A DNA stretch of 64,000 nt from Teredinibacter waterburyi (lineage in GTDB: Bacteria; Pseudomonadota; Gammaproteobacteria; Pseudomonadales; Cellvibrionaceae): assembly GCF_001922985.1 (NCBI RefSeq), contig NZ_MRUH01000007.1, positions 62,001-126,000 on the forward strand, written 5' to 3'. The notes beneath the pieces were generated by a model. That model was not told where the DNA came from. It searched no databases and saw only the letters and a list, made by a program, of their open reading frames with translations. Positions 54,368 to 63,367 of this stretch are shown here, piece by piece. Within the stretch, counting starts at the first letter, position 1; every line of letters begins with the position of its first letter. Made by a program: the position numbers and the translations under genes.

Positions 54368-54397
54368 GTTTGTAGCGACCATTTAATCGCTACAAAC
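54368..54397. terminator. Hairpin between proC and yggT
   Basis: GTTTGTAGCGA (54368-54378) and TCGCTACAAAC (54387-54397) form an 11-bp stem with an 8-base loop in the 138-base gap between proC and yggT on the minus strand. There is no clear T-run after it on the minus strand, so it is probably an mRNA-processing or weak termination site. Confidence 0.45.
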
Positions 54398-54474
54398 AAA
54401 ATAATTAAATTGTTGCTAACAAACACAGATAAAAGTATTTGCGCAGCAAAGATATTGGTATAACTTTCGCACCG

Positions 54475-55341
54475 TTATTTTGTGTCACCAAGTTCAAGTG
54501 CCAACGAACGAGAACGGTCGGCGCACGCGACCATTGCCTGGTCGACAATAGTGCGAAATCCATTTTTTTCAAACGACTCTATCGCCTCGTGTGTTGTACC
54601 ATTTGGTGAAGTCACGCGGCGGCGCAACTCCGCCACATCCACATCGCTGTTTTTAGCGAGTTTCGCAGCCCCATACGCGGTTTGAAGGGCTAGGGTAGTG
54701 GCGGTATCGCGAGTTAAGCCTTGCGCGACACCGGAGTCTATCATGGCTTCCATCAGTAGGAAGAAATACGCCGGACCGCTGCCAGAAACCGCGGTCACGG
54801 CATCGATGTCGGTTTCGGAGGAAACCCAGTCGACACTTCCGACAGCGGCGAGAATGGCTTGTGCTTTGGCGCGCTGCTCAATATCGACTTCGGCGGTAGC
54901 ATAGAGCGCGCTGGCACCGGCTAGCACTAGCGCTGGCGTATTGGGCATGCAGCGAACCAAGGGCCGAGTGCTGTTATCTGGACGTGAGCCACGTAACCAC
55001 TGGTTTAGGCTGCCGCAGGTGATCCCGGCTGCAATAGAAATAATTAACGCCGAGGAAGGAATAGCATCGGCGAGGGCCTCGCAAACAGCTCCCATGACCT
55101 GCGGTTTGACTGCAAGAATTACCACTTCGGCGTTTTGTACGGCCTGGTTATTGTCGGCGGCGGCGATGATGCCGCTTTTAGTTGCTAGCGCTTGCAAACT
55201 TTCGGCGTGTGGATCGCTAGCAATAATATTGTCGGGGGCAAAGCCATTGGCGATTAAGCCGCCGATGATACTGCTAGCCATGTTGCCGGCACCAATAAAC
55301 GCGATTGCAGCGCTAGAGTCCTGAATTTCGTGATCTGACAT
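54475..55341 (-). CDS. proC: Pyrroline-5-carboxylate reductase ProC
   Basis: ProC catalyses the last step of proline synthesis. The 288-residue protein has the Rossmann start IAFIGAGNMASSIIGGLIANGF, LAVKPQVMGAVCEAL, RCMPNTPALV and, in the C-terminal helical domain, AVSGSGPAYFFLLMEAMIDSGV and VTSPNGTTHEAIES. All cofactor- and substrate-binding motifs are present. It follows yggS on the same strand after 54 bases, the conserved yggS-proC-yggT order. Confidence 0.96.
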   Translation of the reverse strand: MSDHEIQDSSAAIAFIGAGNMASSIIGGLIANGFAPDNIIASDPHAESLQALATKSGIIAAADNNQAVQNAEVVILAVKPQVMGAVCEALADAIPSSALIISIAAGITCGSLNQWLRGSRPDNSTRPLVRCMPNTPALVLAGASALYATAEVDIEQRAKAQAILAAVGSVDWVSSETDIDAVTAVSGSGPAYFFLLMEAMIDSGVAQGLTRDTATTLALQTAYGAAKLAKNSDVDVAELRRRVTSPNGTTHEAIESFEKNGFRTIVDQAMVACADRSRSLALELGDTK

Positions 55342-55395
55342 AAGAGTGATTCTTGCCTTAAAAGTTGGTCAATGGGGTTGCTGTGGGCGCCAAGG

Positions 55396-56082
55396 TTAAT
55401 CGCGGTCGCCAAATAGTGCCGTGCCGACTCGTACAATTGTCGCGCCCTGCGCAATCGCTGTTTCTATATCTGCCGACATGCCCATGGAAAGTGTGTCCAT
55501 ATTGGCGAGCTGAGGCAGAGTTTTCAAGCGTTCAAACAAAAGCCGCGTGCGCATGAATGGACAGTCTTCGCTCGCAGCGGTGGTTGGGTTGAGCGGAATC
55601 ACCATCAAGCCTCGTAGGCATATGTTGGGTAGCGCCGCAATTTTCAACGCTAGCGATTCCGCTTCGTCAGGTCTTACCCCGGCTTTGTTGCTCTCGTCAT
55701 CGATATTGATCTGCAGACATAAATTTAGGGGCGTACTCTGTCCGCGCTGTTCGCTCAGGCGTTGCGCGATCTTGAGACGGTCGACAGAGTGCACCCAATC
55801 GAACTGCTCGGCAATGGCCCGAGTTTTGTTGCTCTGGATCGGCCCGATAAAATGCCAGCGCGTGTCTGATAGCTGTAAACGCTTGATTTTTGTACTGGCC
55901 TCCTGCAGATAATTTTCACCAAAATCGCGTAAACCAGCGGCGTGCGCGGCGGCGATTTTTTGCTCAGTTTGGCGCTTGCTCACGGCCAAGAGTGTGATCT
56001 CTGCTGGATTTCTGTTGGCGCTTAATGCTGCATTTGTAATTCGTGTGGTAACTTCGGTTATCTTGTCTCGCATCTTGTGCAT
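55396..56082 (-). CDS. yggS: YggS-family pyridoxal-phosphate homeostasis protein
   Basis: A 228-residue PLP-binding protein (PLPBP/YggS) with the alanine-racemase-like fold. The PLP lysine is in ITLLAVSKRQTEQKI near residue 36, and FGENYLQEASTKIK, WHFIGPIQSNKTRAI, SVDRLKIAQRL, and LSMGMSADIETAIAQGATIVRVG complete the family pattern. YggS is thought to keep PLP available and to affect amino-acid pools, not to act as a racemase. It is the first gene of the yggS-proC-yggT block, divergent from pilT. Confidence 0.95.
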   Translation of the reverse strand: MHKMRDKITEVTTRITNAALSANRNPAEITLLAVSKRQTEQKIAAAHAAGLRDFGENYLQEASTKIKRLQLSDTRWHFIGPIQSNKTRAIAEQFDWVHSVDRLKIAQRLSEQRGQSTPLNLCLQINIDDESNKAGVRPDEAESLALKIAALPNICLRGLMVIPLNPTTAASEDCPFMRTRLLFERLKTLPQLANMDTLSMGMSADIETAIAQGATIVRVGTALFGDRD

Positions 56083-56185
56083 ATACTTAAGAGATTAATC
56101 TGATTAGTAAGGGTGCTTGGCACCAACTTCACTGGTTTATTTAAACGACACCTCAAAGAACGACATTTTATCTCAGGGTTTGCTT

Positions 56186-57220
56186 ATGGATATTACCGAA
56201 TTACTCGCGTTTTCCGCCAAACAGGGCGCTTCGGATTTACACCTTTCGGCCGGTTTGCCGCCGATGATTCGTGTGGATGGCGATGTGCGTCGTATCAACC
56301 TGCCGCCAATGGATCACAAGCAGGTACACGGCCTTATCTACGAAATTATGAATGATAAGCAGCGTAAGGACTACGAAGAGTTTCTGGAAACCGACTTTTC
56401 GTTCGAAGTTCCAGGCGTTGCTCGCTTTCGTGTTAACGCGTTTAACCAAAATCGAGGCTCTGGTGCTGTGTTTCGTACCATTCCTTCCAAGGTGTTAACC
56501 ATGGAAGAGTTGGGGATGGGACAAGTGTTTCGTGATTGCTCCTCAGTAGCGCGTGGCTTGGTGTTGGTAACTGGGCCAACAGGTTCTGGTAAATCGACTA
56601 CTTTGGCGGCGATGATTGATTACATTAATGAAAACAAATACCACCACGTATTGACCATTGAAGACCCTATCGAATTCGTGCACGAAAGTAAAAAATGTTT
56701 GGTTAACCAGCGCGAAGTCCATCGCGATACCCACGGCTTTGCCGAAGCCTTGCGCTCGGCGCTGCGTGAAGATCCCGATATTATCCTAGTGGGTGAGCTG
56801 CGTGATTTGGAAACCATTCGCTTAGCGTTAACGGCTGCCGAAACCGGTCACTTGGTATTTGGTACATTGCACACCACCTCAGCCGCAAAGACGATCGATC
56901 GTGTTGTGGACGTTTTTCCTGCAAATGAAAAAGCGATGGTGCGCTCAATGTTGTCTGAGTCCCTAGAAGCGGTAATTTCGCAAACATTGCTGAAAAAAAA
57001 TGGTGGAGGCCGCGTTGCGGCTCACGAAATCATGCGCGGTACCTCGGCAATTCGCAACCTGATTCGAGAAGACAAAGTGGCGCAGATGTACTCGGCTATT
57101 CAGACTGGTGCGTCCGTTGGGATGCAGACTATGGATCAGTGTTTGGCAGATTTGGTAGAACGGCGTATTGTGACGCGGGATGTTGCGCGTGAAAAAGCCA
57201 AAATGCCTGATAATTTTTAA
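56186..57220 (+). CDS. pilT: Type IV pilus retraction ATPase PilT
   Basis: PilT powers retraction of type IV pili, which gives twitching motility. From ATG 56186 (MDITELLAFSAKQGASDLHL) it has 344 residues, exactly the usual size. It shows the GPTGSGKSTTLAAM Walker A, the Asp box around LTIEDPIEFVH, Walker B DPDIILVGELRD, the His box GHLVFGTLHTTSA and the C-terminal AIRNLIRE motif needed for retraction. pilU starts 73 bases later. The divergent yggS gene matches the Pseudomonas arrangement. Confidence 0.97.
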   Translation: MDITELLAFSAKQGASDLHLSAGLPPMIRVDGDVRRINLPPMDHKQVHGLIYEIMNDKQRKDYEEFLETDFSFEVPGVARFRVNAFNQNRGSGAVFRTIPSKVLTMEELGMGQVFRDCSSVARGLVLVTGPTGSGKSTTLAAMIDYINENKYHHVLTIEDPIEFVHESKKCLVNQREVHRDTHGFAEALRSALREDPDIILVGELRDLETIRLALTAAETGHLVFGTLHTTSAAKTIDRVVDVFPANEKAMVRSMLSESLEAVISQTLLKKNGGGRVAAHEIMRGTSAIRNLIREDKVAQMYSAIQTGASVGMQTMDQCLADLVERRIVTRDVAREKAKMPDNF

Positions 57221-57293
57221 CAGGCTTAGCGCTAGTGATTCAATTGAACACTAATTTGGTTCCACTAAAAAAGAGTAGCTCTGAGGGTTATCC

Positions 57294-58436
57294 ATGGATT
57301 TAGATCGACTTCTGTCATTGATGGTGGAAAAAGGTGCGTCGGATTTATTTATTACCGCTGGCGTTCCTCCTTCTATGAAGTTACACGGCAAGATTTTGCC
57401 AGTTACTTCAACGCCTATGTCGCCTGAAAAATCTCGGGAAACCGTTCTTAGCGTTATGAATGAAAAACAGCGCAAGGAATTTATGGAAAGCAAAGAACTT
57501 AACTTTGCTATTAGTGCTCGCGGTATTGGTCGCTTTCGTGCGAGCGCGTTTTACCAGCGCAACCTTGCGGGTATGGTGTTGCGTAGAATTGAAACCAATA
57601 TTCCTAAAATCGACGATCTGGGTTTACCTGAAGTCATTAAAGAGTTGGCGATGCTCAAGCGTGGCTTGGTGTTGTTTGTCGGCGCGACCGGCACGGGTAA
57701 GTCGACATCGTTAGCCTCTATGATCGGCCATCGTAACCGCAATTCCAAAGGGCATATCATTTCCATCGAAGACCCGATTGAATTTATTCATCAGCACCAA
57801 GGTTGCGTGATCACTCAGCGCGAAGTGGGGATCGATACCGACTCGTTCGAAGTGGCGCTGAAAAACACCTTACGACAGGCGCCCGATGTTATTTTAATTG
57901 GCGAGGTGCGTTCGCGCGAAACTATGGATCACGCGATTGCTTTTGCGGAAACTGGGCACCTGTGTTTGGCAACCTTACACGCTAACAATGCCAACCAAGC
58001 GCTCGATCGCATTATTCACTTCTTCCCCGCCGATCGCCATTCCCAGCTGTGGATGGACTTGTCTTTGAATTTGCGTGCAATTGTGGCGCAGCAACTAATC
58101 CCCACGCCAGACGGCCTAGGGCGTCGCGCTTGTTTGGAGGTATTTTTAAATACCCCCTTGGCGCAAGATATGGTGCGCAAAGGGATGGTTCATGAGCTGA
58201 AGGAGTTGATGAAGAAGTCGACAGAGCTTGGTATGCAAACCTTCGATCAGGCGCTCTACGACCTGTACGATTCTGGTGAAATTACCTATGAAGATGCGCT
58301 CTCTCATGCAGATTCACCTAATGACTTGCGCTTGATGATCAAGTTAGGTTCGGAATCTGACGCCGAATATCTGTCCAATGCGGCCGATGAGTTGACCATT
58401 CAGGACGATGAGAGTAATCGTACCAAACGCTTTTAA
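57294..58436 (+). CDS. pilU: Type IV pilus PilT-like ATPase PilU
   Basis: PilU is a PilT-dependent accessory retraction ATPase. The 380-residue protein has GATGTGKSTSLASMIGHRN (Walker A), SIEDPIEFIHQHQGC, APDVILIGEVRSRETM (Walker B) and GHLCLATLHANNA. The C-terminal extension (EADELTIQDD region) after about residue 345 is a distinguishing feature from PilT. The AIRNLIRE motif of PilT is not present. It sits directly after pilT and seven bases from the convergent ruvX. Confidence 0.96.
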   Translation: MDLDRLLSLMVEKGASDLFITAGVPPSMKLHGKILPVTSTPMSPEKSRETVLSVMNEKQRKEFMESKELNFAISARGIGRFRASAFYQRNLAGMVLRRIETNIPKIDDLGLPEVIKELAMLKRGLVLFVGATGTGKSTSLASMIGHRNRNSKGHIISIEDPIEFIHQHQGCVITQREVGIDTDSFEVALKNTLRQAPDVILIGEVRSRETMDHAIAFAETGHLCLATLHANNANQALDRIIHFFPADRHSQLWMDLSLNLRAIVAQQLIPTPDGLGRRACLEVFLNTPLAQDMVRKGMVHELKELMKKSTELGMQTFDQALYDLYDSGEITYEDALSHADSPNDLRLMIKLGSESDAEYLSNAADELTIQDDESNRTKRF

Positions 58437-58443
58437 GCTGTCG

Positions 58444-58905
58444 CTAGTAAGCGTTTAACCAACTTTCAAAAATCAGCTTCGCGGCAATCGAGTCAATCGG
58501 CTTGTCGCGAAAATTGCCGCGATGGCCCTGGGCCAAAGCGTCTTCCTTGGCTGCTCGTGTGGTTAGACGCTCGTCAAAAAACTCAACTTTGTAACCAAAC
58601 ATCCCCTGGATTCGATTGCCAAACTTGCGCGCGCGCCGAGTGAGTTCTTGTTCGCTACCATCCATGTTCAGCGGCAAGCCAACCACGACTAGATGAGGTT
58701 GCCATTCGTTAAGTAATTCGCCGAGTTTATCCCAGTTGGGGATGCCGTCCTTCGCTTTTAGTGCAGGTAGTTCGCTGGCGCTGCGGGTAATCGCCTGACC
58801 CACGGCTACGCCAATATTATGGGTACCAAAGTCGAAGGCGAGTGCGGTAAAGGTAGCCGGTAGTGGGGAGTTGCTGATGTCGCTCAAATCAAGCGTGCCC
58901 AGCAA
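58444..58905 (-). CDS. ruvX: Putative pre-16S rRNA nuclease RuvX/YqgF
   Basis: YqgF/RuvX is an RNase H-like nuclease implicated in 5'-end processing of 16S rRNA, with older annotation as a Holliday junction resolvase. The 153-residue protein has ALAFDFGTHNIGVAVGQAI at the N-terminus (catalytic Asp), VVGLPLNMDGSEQELTRRARKFG and VEFFDERLTTRAAKEDA (catalytic Glu/Asp region). The final Asp is in DSIAAKLIFESWL. It overlaps the yqgE stop region by 17 bases and ends the yqgE-ruvX pair. Confidence 0.94.
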   Translation of the reverse strand: MLGTLDLSDISNSPLPATFTALAFDFGTHNIGVAVGQAITRSASELPALKAKDGIPNWDKLGELLNEWQPHLVVVGLPLNMDGSEQELTRRARKFGNRIQGMFGYKVEFFDERLTTRAAKEDALAQGHRGNFRDKPIDSIAAKLIFESWLNAY

Positions 58906-59473
58906 TAGTTGAGATGAGGTTCATGTCGACACCTAGTTGTTTGGTTGCCGCTGCCCAGCGCTCTTCGATTGGAGTGTCGAAAATAATACTGGTATCCGCG
59001 GGGAGTGTGAGCCAGGCGTTATTGGCGATCTCGTCTTCAAGTTGTCCAGGGCTCCAGCCGGCATAGCCTAGCGAAAATTGAGCATTGTGTGGGCCGCGAT
59101 TTGTGGCGATGGCTTGGACAATATCGCGAGATGCGGTGAGGCTGATTTCTGGTGTGATTTGCAGTGATGCATCCCACTCGCCGTGGTTGCGGTGCAAGAC
59201 AAAACCTCGCTGGGTATTAACTGGGCCGCCGGCAAGTACTGGGTGGCGGCCTAATGACGGGTGGTAGTCGATCTGGAGTTGCTCAAACACATCTCCTAGG
59301 GAAAGCTCCAAGGGCTGGTTGATAACAATGCCCATTGCTCCCTGATCACTGTGATCGCAGATATAGGTCACAGAGCGGGAGAATATGGGGTCAGTCAAGC
59401 CGGGCATAGCCACTAAGAATTGGTCTCGTAACCCGCCGAGATGACCGAAGTCAAAGCTTATCGAGTCAGTCAT
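58889..59473 (-). CDS. yqgE: YqgE/AlgH family protein
   Basis: A 194-residue UPF0301 protein of the YqgE/AlgH family. It has LRDQFLVAMPGLTDPIFSRSVTYICDHSDQGAMGIVINQPL at the N-terminus, GGPVNTQRGFVLH and LGYAGWSPGQLEDEIANNAWL, all conserved. The biochemical role is unsettled; AlgH was named for an effect on alginate production in Pseudomonas. It overlaps ruvX and is downstream of the TonB-like gene on the same strand. Confidence 0.94.
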   Translation of the reverse strand: MTDSISFDFGHLGGLRDQFLVAMPGLTDPIFSRSVTYICDHSDQGAMGIVINQPLELSLGDVFEQLQIDYHPSLGRHPVLAGGPVNTQRGFVLHRNHGEWDASLQITPEISLTASRDIVQAIATNRGPHNAQFSLGYAGWSPGQLEDEIANNAWLTLPADTSIIFDTPIEERWAAATKQLGVDMNLISTIAGHA

Positions 59474-59557
59474 AGCTCTAGTATGCGGTTCTGTAGAAAT
59501 AAAACAAGCTTGAAAATGTAGAAATAAGCTACTCGGCGATCGAGGTTCAAACGTGGC

Positions 59558-60430
59558 CTAGAGAGCGGTTCTAAGGCCGGTAATTTCAAATTGCCAGGTG
59601 CGGATTATTTCGATTTGATCGCTGTGTTTGCGAATCTCACTAGGGAAGCGGTCGAAGGGCGAAGCCAAACGCACAATTTGTAGGGCCGCTTCATCCAGCA
59701 GGTCATACCCGGACGATTGCAATATCTCGACATCGGCAAGTGTACCGTTGGCATTGATCAGCACCGCGAGACGCAGGGTGCCAAAAATCTCTTTGCGTAA
59801 CGCCTCTTCAGGGAAGTTTTCGTTACCGATTCGTTCAACTTTTTGTGCCCAGCTGTTGAGGTAGGCTGCATCTTCAGAGGCTTTGGTGGAAAGCGATGTA
59901 AGGCGCCGAATGCGCGGTTTATTTGCGAGTGCTTGCATCTGTCGGTCTATCTTGGCTTTAAGGCTAGCAATTTCTGGGTTGGTGAGAATAGCCTCGAGTT
60001 CGTCGCCTGGCTGTTCTTGTTGATTATCAACTTGCGGGCTATCCGCTGGCTGAAGTACCTGCCGCTGGCTGGTTGTGCCTGTAACGACGCGGCTGCGGTT
60101 TTCTGCCTTGTGGCGGGCCTGTTGCTGTGTTATCGGGTTGATGTCGTGAATATTGAGGTCGTCAAATTGAGCAGGGTCGCGTGTAGTAATTTCTTTGATC
60201 TCATCTTCTGTGCCGCTGCCGACCTGGTCGTATTGAGCTAAAAAATCGGCCTTATCTGGGGCTTCTTTGGAGCGATGAGTCGCCACGGTGACGTTTAGCG
60301 TTGGTGCTATTTTATTGCCGCTGCCGAGAGAGAAAGACACGCCAAAGATCAGCATCGCATGCAAAGCCGCTGCAATAAATATAGTGAAGCTGAGGCGGTC
60401 GCCAGTATCTACGTTTTCGCTATAAGTCAT
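59558..60430 (-). CDS. TonB-like energy transducer
   Basis: A 290-residue protein with an N-terminal signal-anchor (residues about 13-36, TIFIAAALHAMLIFGVSFSL), a long charged and Gln-rich periplasmic stretch (about 60-200) and a C-terminal TonB domain containing LRLAVLINANGTLADVEILQSSGYDLLDEAALQIVRLASPFDRFP. It occupies the position of tonB3 in P. aeruginosa, between yqgE and gshB and next to the pilG cluster. No exbB or exbD lies nearby. It probably energises an outer-membrane process, and tonB3 has been linked to pilus assembly in Pseudomonas. Confidence 0.9.
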   Translation of the reverse strand: MTYSENVDTGDRLSFTIFIAAALHAMLIFGVSFSLGSGNKIAPTLNVTVATHRSKEAPDKADFLAQYDQVGSGTEDEIKEITTRDPAQFDDLNIHDINPITQQQARHKAENRSRVVTGTTSQRQVLQPADSPQVDNQQEQPGDELEAILTNPEIASLKAKIDRQMQALANKPRIRRLTSLSTKASEDAAYLNSWAQKVERIGNENFPEEALRKEIFGTLRLAVLINANGTLADVEILQSSGYDLLDEAALQIVRLASPFDRFPSEIRKHSDQIEIIRTWQFEITGLRTAL

Positions 60431-60484
60431 TTGGATGGTTTTGTGGCCGTGTTAATGAGTGGTTTGGCTTGTGCTGCATCAGCA

Positions 60485-61435
60485 TTACTTGAGTGATTCG
60501 ATTGCGAGTATGAGCTTTTCGCCGATGCGCGTGTCGTAAGCTTTATCGATTTCTTTGACGCAGGTTGGGCTGGTGACATTAATCTCTGTTAAATAGTCAC
60601 CAATAATGTCGAGCCCGACAAACATTAAGCCCTTTTCGACTAAGCTGGGTGCTATTTGCGCGACAATCCATTGATCTCTTTCGCTAAGAGGCTGGGGGCG
60701 GCCGCTGCCACCGGCTGCAAGGTTGCCGCGAGTCTCACCCTTTGCGGGTATTCGTGCCAAAGCGTAGGGAATCGCTTCGCCATTCACAACTAATACACGT
60801 TTATCGCCCTCAGTTATGGCAGGTATGAATTTCTGCGCCATAATAAAACTAGTGTTTGCAAGTGTTAGCGTTTCCAATATAACGGATACGTTGGGGTCGT
60901 CGTGCTTGCAGCGGAAAATTCCACTTCCGCCCATGCCGTCAAGTGGTTTGAAAATTACATCGCCGTGTTCTTGATGGAAGGCTTTTAGCTTGCTCGAATC
61001 GCGAGCGACTAGTACCGGCGGACAGCATTGTGGGAACTGGGTGGCAAAAACCTTTTCGTTGCAGTCGCGCAAACTTTGCGGCTTGTTGATGATCAGGCAG
61101 CCCTCGCGCTCGGCACTTTCGAGAATGTAGGTTGCATAGATGTATTGGTTGTCAAATGGCGGGTCTTTGCGCATTAAAACGGCATCGAGCTCGGCAATGG
61201 GTTTGTCAACTTGTACACCTAAATCAAACCAATGCTGAGCATCATCAGCTACAGTTAAAGGGTACATGCTGGCGCGTGATTTTCCATCAGACAAATAGAG
61301 GTCTTGAATTTCCATATAATACAGGCTGTGCCCTCGCTCTTGCGCGGCTAGCAAAAGTGCTAAGGTAGTATCCTTCGGAAATTTGATGCCGGAGATGGGG
61401 TCCATGACCACACCTATCGAGAGCTTGTTAGTCAA
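60485..61435 (-). CDS. gshB: Glutathione synthetase GshB
   Basis: GshB joins gamma-glutamylcysteine and glycine. The 316-residue ATP-grasp enzyme has the N-terminal IGVVMDPISGIKFPKDTTLALLLAAQ, RKDPPFDNQYIYATYILESAE, DVIFKPLDGMGGSGIFRC, and the C-terminal LSERDQWIVAQIAPSLVEKGLMFVGLDIIGDYLTEINVTSPT, with metal- and glutathione-binding residues. It is divergent from pilG across 246 bases, the same order as in Pseudomonas. Confidence 0.97.
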   Translation of the reverse strand: MTNKLSIGVVMDPISGIKFPKDTTLALLLAAQERGHSLYYMEIQDLYLSDGKSRASMYPLTVADDAQHWFDLGVQVDKPIAELDAVLMRKDPPFDNQYIYATYILESAEREGCLIINKPQSLRDCNEKVFATQFPQCCPPVLVARDSSKLKAFHQEHGDVIFKPLDGMGGSGIFRCKHDDPNVSVILETLTLANTSFIMAQKFIPAITEGDKRVLVVNGEAIPYALARIPAKGETRGNLAAGGSGRPQPLSERDQWIVAQIAPSLVEKGLMFVGLDIIGDYLTEINVTSPTCVKEIDKAYDTRIGEKLILAIESLK

Positions 61436-61513
61436 GGTCGTATCCTCAATTTATTGAATTATGGATTGGCGAAACTGATAATCATGAGCGATTATAAAAG
61501 GTACGGGTGTAAT

Positions 61514-61541
61514 TAAACTACCGAAATCTGTTGGTAGTTTA
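61514..61541. other. Hairpin in the gshB-pilG divergent gap
   Basis: TAAACTACC (61514-61522) and GGTAGTTTA (61533-61541) form a 9-bp stem with a 10-base loop. The gap also holds a TATATT-type AT-rich region near 61567. It may be an operator or leader hairpin for pilG. Confidence 0.4.
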
Positions 61542-61681
61542 GTTAGCTGGGAATTCATAGATTCCTATATTTTTTAGGAGTTTATGGATTAAACTGCAAA
61601 ACTATGTTAAAAGTTGCGGCATCCCCGATAGGGCTTGTAGCGGTAAACTTAACTCCAAGACTAAATTAGCAAGGGCAATTT

Positions 61682-62077
61682 ATGGACGTCAATCTAGAGC
61701 ACCTGAAGGTGATGGTTATCGACGATAGTAAAACCATCCGCCGAACGGCCGAGACGCTGCTCAAAAAAGTTGGTTGCACAGTTGTAACAGCTACAGATGG
61801 CTTCGATGCCTTAGCTAAAATTGCAGATACTCGTCCCGACATTATCTTTGTCGACATCATGATGCCACGTCTAGACGGTTATCAAACCTGTGCACTTATT
61901 AAAAACAATAGCGAATTCAAATCCACTCCCGTAATTATGTTGTCCAGTAAAGATGGTCTTTTCGATAAGGCTAAGGGGCGCATTGTGGGGTCGGACCAAT
62001 ATCTGACTAAGCCCTTTAGTAAGGGTGAATTAATCGGAGCAATCGAAGCGCATGTGAAAGTTGCGCGCGCAAGCTAG
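61682..62077 (+). CDS. pilG: Type IV pilus response regulator PilG
   Basis: PilG is a CheY-like regulator of the Pil-Chp chemosensory pathway that controls twitching motility and, in Pseudomonas, cAMP levels. The 131-residue single receiver domain has the acidic pocket MVIDDSKTIRRTAET, phospho-acceptor Asp58 in IIFVDIMMPRLDGYQ, Ser in VIMLSSKDG and Lys in YLTKPFSKGEL. It is the first gene of the pilG-pilH-pilI-pilJ cluster. The divergent neighbour is gshB. Confidence 0.96.
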   Translation: MDVNLEHLKVMVIDDSKTIRRTAETLLKKVGCTVVTATDGFDALAKIADTRPDIIFVDIMMPRLDGYQTCALIKNNSEFKSTPVIMLSSKDGLFDKAKGRIVGSDQYLTKPFSKGELIGAIEAHVKVARAS

Positions 62078-62125
62078 ATACCATCTTCCTTTAATTAATT
62101 TCCCAGATGAATCCGGGGGAGACCT

Positions 62126-62488
62126 ATGGCCAAAGTGCTAATTGTCGATGACTCGCCTACCGAAACGTATAAGTTAACCGGTATGCTCGAAAAGAACGGA
62201 CACACAGTAATAACTGCTGGCAACGGTGAGGCCGGTGTAGTTACCGCCAAAGCGGAGCTGCCAGATCTAATTTTAATGGATATTGTGATGCCTGGCCTGA
62301 ATGGCTTCCAGGCTACTCGCCAGCTAAGCAAGGCGCCTGAAACTACTCATATACCTGTGATTATTGTAACCACCAAAGATCAGGAAACTGACCGTGTATG
62401 GGGTATGCGTCAGGGTGCTAAAGCTTACCTGACAAAACCTATAGACGAGAAAGATCTGTTGAATACGCTTGCCAAGGTGGGCGTTTAG
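62126..62488 (+). CDS. pilH: Type IV pilus response regulator PilH
   Basis: PilH is the second CheY-like regulator of the Pil-Chp pathway. The 120-residue domain has VLIVDDSPTETYKLTGM, phospho-acceptor Asp52 in LILMDIVMPGLNGFQ, the conserved Thr in IIVTTKDQETD and Lys in YLTKPIDEKDL. The ATG is preceded by GGGGGAGACC. It follows pilG by 48 bases; PilG and PilH are thought to act in opposite directions. Confidence 0.96.
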   Translation: MAKVLIVDDSPTETYKLTGMLEKNGHTVITAGNGEAGVVTAKAELPDLILMDIVMPGLNGFQATRQLSKAPETTHIPVIIVTTKDQETDRVWGMRQGAKAYLTKPIDEKDLLNTLAKVGV

Positions 62489-62581
62489 CCATTGTGTAAC
62501 TGAGGTGTGTTTTTAGGTTGCCTCAGTCTGGTCTTAGTCGGCAGCTGCCTAATTGTTGTTATATGACGTTTGGCGGCTGCA

Positions 62582-62604
62582 GTAACCGAGTTTGTAGCGG
62601 TTAC
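62582..62604. other. Small hairpin between pilH and pilI
   Basis: GTAACCG (62582-62588) and CGGTTAC (62598-62604) form a 7-bp stem with a 9-base loop. A similar ACTGAGG/CCTCAGT pair (62499-62527) sits just after pilH. Either may affect transcript processing. Confidence 0.35.
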
Positions 62605-62641
62605 GCTCTTTGCGAATAAAACATAAGGTAATTGTGCCCAG

Positions 62642-63184
62642 ATGTCAGAAAATCCCGCTTTTCAGGCGCTAGCAGATCTTTCCGCTCAGTGCCGAAAATC
62701 TGCTCACGGACTGCCAGCTCAGGTCGAAGCTGCTCCGCGTTGGAGTGGTATTGGCTTTTCGGTCTTGGGGCAGCGTTTTGTTGCACCCATGAGTCATGTT
62801 GCGGAACTGATGGAGGTGCCGGGCTCAACCCGTTTACCGGGTGTACACCCGTGGGTCTTGGGCCTCTCCAACGTTCGCGGCCGTCTATTACCGTTATTTG
62901 ATCTGGCCCAGTTTTTTGGCGGCGGTTTAAGCGCACAGAAAAAGCACCATCGCGTGTTAGTTTTAGAGACCGGCACGCTTTATTCGGGTGTGGTGGTGGA
63001 AATGGCGTTTGGTATGCAGCACTTTACCGCGGACAGTTATGGCGAGTGTACTCAGCCAGTGCCAACACCATTGGCTCCATTTGTAGAGGGGGCCTACCAC
63101 GATCAGAGTGGTGAGACTTGGCCAGTATTTAGTATGGCGAGGTTGGCGCAAGATTCTCGTTTTAACAACGCAGCGTTTGTTTAG
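62642..63184 (+). CDS. pilI: CheW-like adaptor PilI
   Basis: PilI couples the receptor PilJ to the kinase ChpA. The 180-residue CheW-like protein has GIGFSVLGQRFVAPMSHVAELMEVPGSTRLPGVHPWVLGLSNVRGRLLPLFDLAQFFG, typical of CheW domains: the stretch VRGRLLPLFDL is the highly conserved part. About 40 residues of N-terminal extension precede the domain. It starts 153 bases after pilH; that gap contains two hairpins (62499-62527 and 62582-62604). Confidence 0.93.
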   Translation: MSENPAFQALADLSAQCRKSAHGLPAQVEAAPRWSGIGFSVLGQRFVAPMSHVAELMEVPGSTRLPGVHPWVLGLSNVRGRLLPLFDLAQFFGGGLSAQKKHHRVLVLETGTLYSGVVVEMAFGMQHFTADSYGECTQPVPTPLAPFVEGAYHDQSGETWPVFSMARLAQDSRFNNAAFV

Positions 63185-63367
63185 GTTTTACGCTTTTTTG
63201 CGTCGCAGTTGCGAATTGCATAACAACAAAACGATAAGTAAGAATAACAAAGTTTGGACGATGGATTCGGTGGGTTATCAAACTGAAAATATCGTGATTT
63301 CTCTAATCATTGCGTCAGGTTCGGCGCGGTACTTGTGGTAACACATACATTCGCTTGGGAGCGTCGT

